A stretch of 33,051 nt of DNA, from the NCBI GenBank assembly GCA_018829545.1, contig JAHJTX010000165.1, forward strand, positions 1 to 33,051. Reading direction: 5' to 3'. Made by a program: the position numbers and the translations under genes. The stretch comes from Bacteroidota bacterium. GTDB lineage: Bacteria > Bacteroidota > Ignavibacteria > Ignavibacteriales > Melioribacteraceae. Shown one piece after another: positions 32,637-33,051 of this stretch. The notes under the pieces were generated by a model, which was not told where the DNA came from, searched no databases, and worked only from the letters and a program-made list of their open reading frames with translations. Numbering within the stretch: the first letter of the stretch is position 1; every line of letters begins with the position of its first letter.

Positions 32637-33051
32637 TTAAACATAGTTATCAAAAAGATTCTGTTCTTCCAGTTTAGGATGAAATGTTCCAATAATAATA
32701 AATGGATTTGGATACACATGATGATATTGTTGAGTTGTTCCTAAGAAAAAATGCAAATCCTTTTTAACAGCAAAATCGTCTAGATATTTTTCCTTTACCT
32801 TTTGACACGCAATTTTTTCATCATTATACTTTTTAATACAATTCCAAAATAAAGCACCGGTTTCCCAATCTTCAATCATCAAAATTCTAGCTTTACCTGT
32901 ATTGTCTTCAAATTTATAAGAAAATTTATAAGGTAATTTTCGAACAATTTTAAAATCTCCGTCTCTTTTTTCAAAAAGTTTCATTTGATTTAATGCTTCT
33001 AATTTTCCTCTATCCCATTCTCGTGGAACTTCTTCGTATAAAAAATCAAGT
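32637..33051 (-). CDS. Uncharacterised protein, N-terminus cut by window edge
   Basis: The frame is open from the window edge (33051) through to a stop at 32637, with no start before the edge. The ATG at 32984 is internal, because 22 in-frame codons (LDFLYEEVPREWDRGKLEAL then NQ) precede it. The visible ~137 residues are hydrophilic and mixed alpha/beta, with ILMIEDWETGALFWNCIKKY, FFLGTTQQYHHVYPNPFIII and GTFHPKLEEQ as the most conserved-looking segments. I recognise a recurring uncharacterised family with an F-L-G-T-T and P-N-P-F pattern but cannot name it or its function. There is no signal peptide or membrane segment in the visible part. Confidence 0.6.
   Translation of the reverse strand, partial: LDFLYEEVPREWDRGKLEALNQMKLFEKRDGDFKIVRKLPYKFSYKFEDNTGKARILMIEDWETGALFWNCIKKYNDEKIACQKVKEKYLDDFAVKKDLHFFLGTTQQYHHVYPNPFIIIGTFHPKLEEQNLFDNYV

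Noticed and set aside
1-33051. CRISPR array, tRNA or rRNA genes, prophage or intact insertion sequence
   Set aside because: No regularly spaced repeats, cloverleaf genes, ribosomal RNA cores, phage structural genes or transposase genes were recognised on either strand.

Overview
The window is an AT-rich, gene-dense bacterial chromosome segment. Its gene content points to the Bacteroidota/Ignavibacteriota side of the tree, most likely an Ignavibacteria-type organism. The reasons are a very large SprA/Sov-like outer-membrane translocon protein, a PorX response regulator with a PglZ domain, a GH18 protein ending in a type IX secretion (T9SS) sorting domain, DUF1573 and DUF6600 proteins, and a fused SpmA-SpmB membrane protein. 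No rRNA, tRNA, CRISPR array, prophage or intact insertion sequence was seen. The lineage assignment is inference from gene content, not from a marker-gene comparison.

Layout. (1) 1-3694, minus strand: an envelope cluster of a GH18 chitinase/SleL-like protein with a T9SS tail, a propeller-like lipoprotein, a secreted TolB-like propeller and the start of an N-acetylmuramoyl-L-alanine amidase cut by the window edge. (2) 3695-4019: a gene-free interval holding a compact MITE-like element with terminal inverted repeats, flanking direct repeats and a 30-nt perfect palindrome. (3) 4020-6361, plus strand: ferritin, ribosomal protein L28 with a terminator, and a secreted M28 peptidase. (4) 6412-10704, minus strand: a DUF6600 protein, then an hsp20-dnaK-hsp20 operon preceded by an excellent sigma-54 (-24/-12) promoter and TGACA half-sites. 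(5) 10912-12857, plus strand: biotin-protein ligase and a cysteine desulfurase. (6) 12858-29918, minus strand: a co-directional run of about 17 kb, in transcription order SpmAB fusion, D-2-hydroxyacid dehydrogenase, alanine dehydrogenase, CoA-transferase, PPP-type phosphatase, SprA, PorX, TsaE, TsaB, DUF1573 protein and AccD. (7) 30046-33051: a nitrilase-family amidase, a YefM/YoeB-type toxin-antitoxin pair with a readable promoter/operator, a glutaredoxin-like protein, a Crp/Fnr regulator and a partial gene of unknown function.

How they fit together. SprA is the T9SS outer-membrane channel, PorX is a known T9SS regulator, and the GH18 protein at the left end carries the type of C-terminal tail that system recognises, so channel, regulator and one likely cargo lie within 21 kb. 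BirA and AccD both belong to the acetyl-CoA carboxylase pathway and end convergently beside each other with the desulfurase between. TsaE and TsaB belong to the tRNA t6A pathway.

The points most worth a second look are the sigma-54 promoter on a chaperone operon, the apparent non-AUG start that gives SprA its missing signal peptide, and the MITE-like palindromic element.
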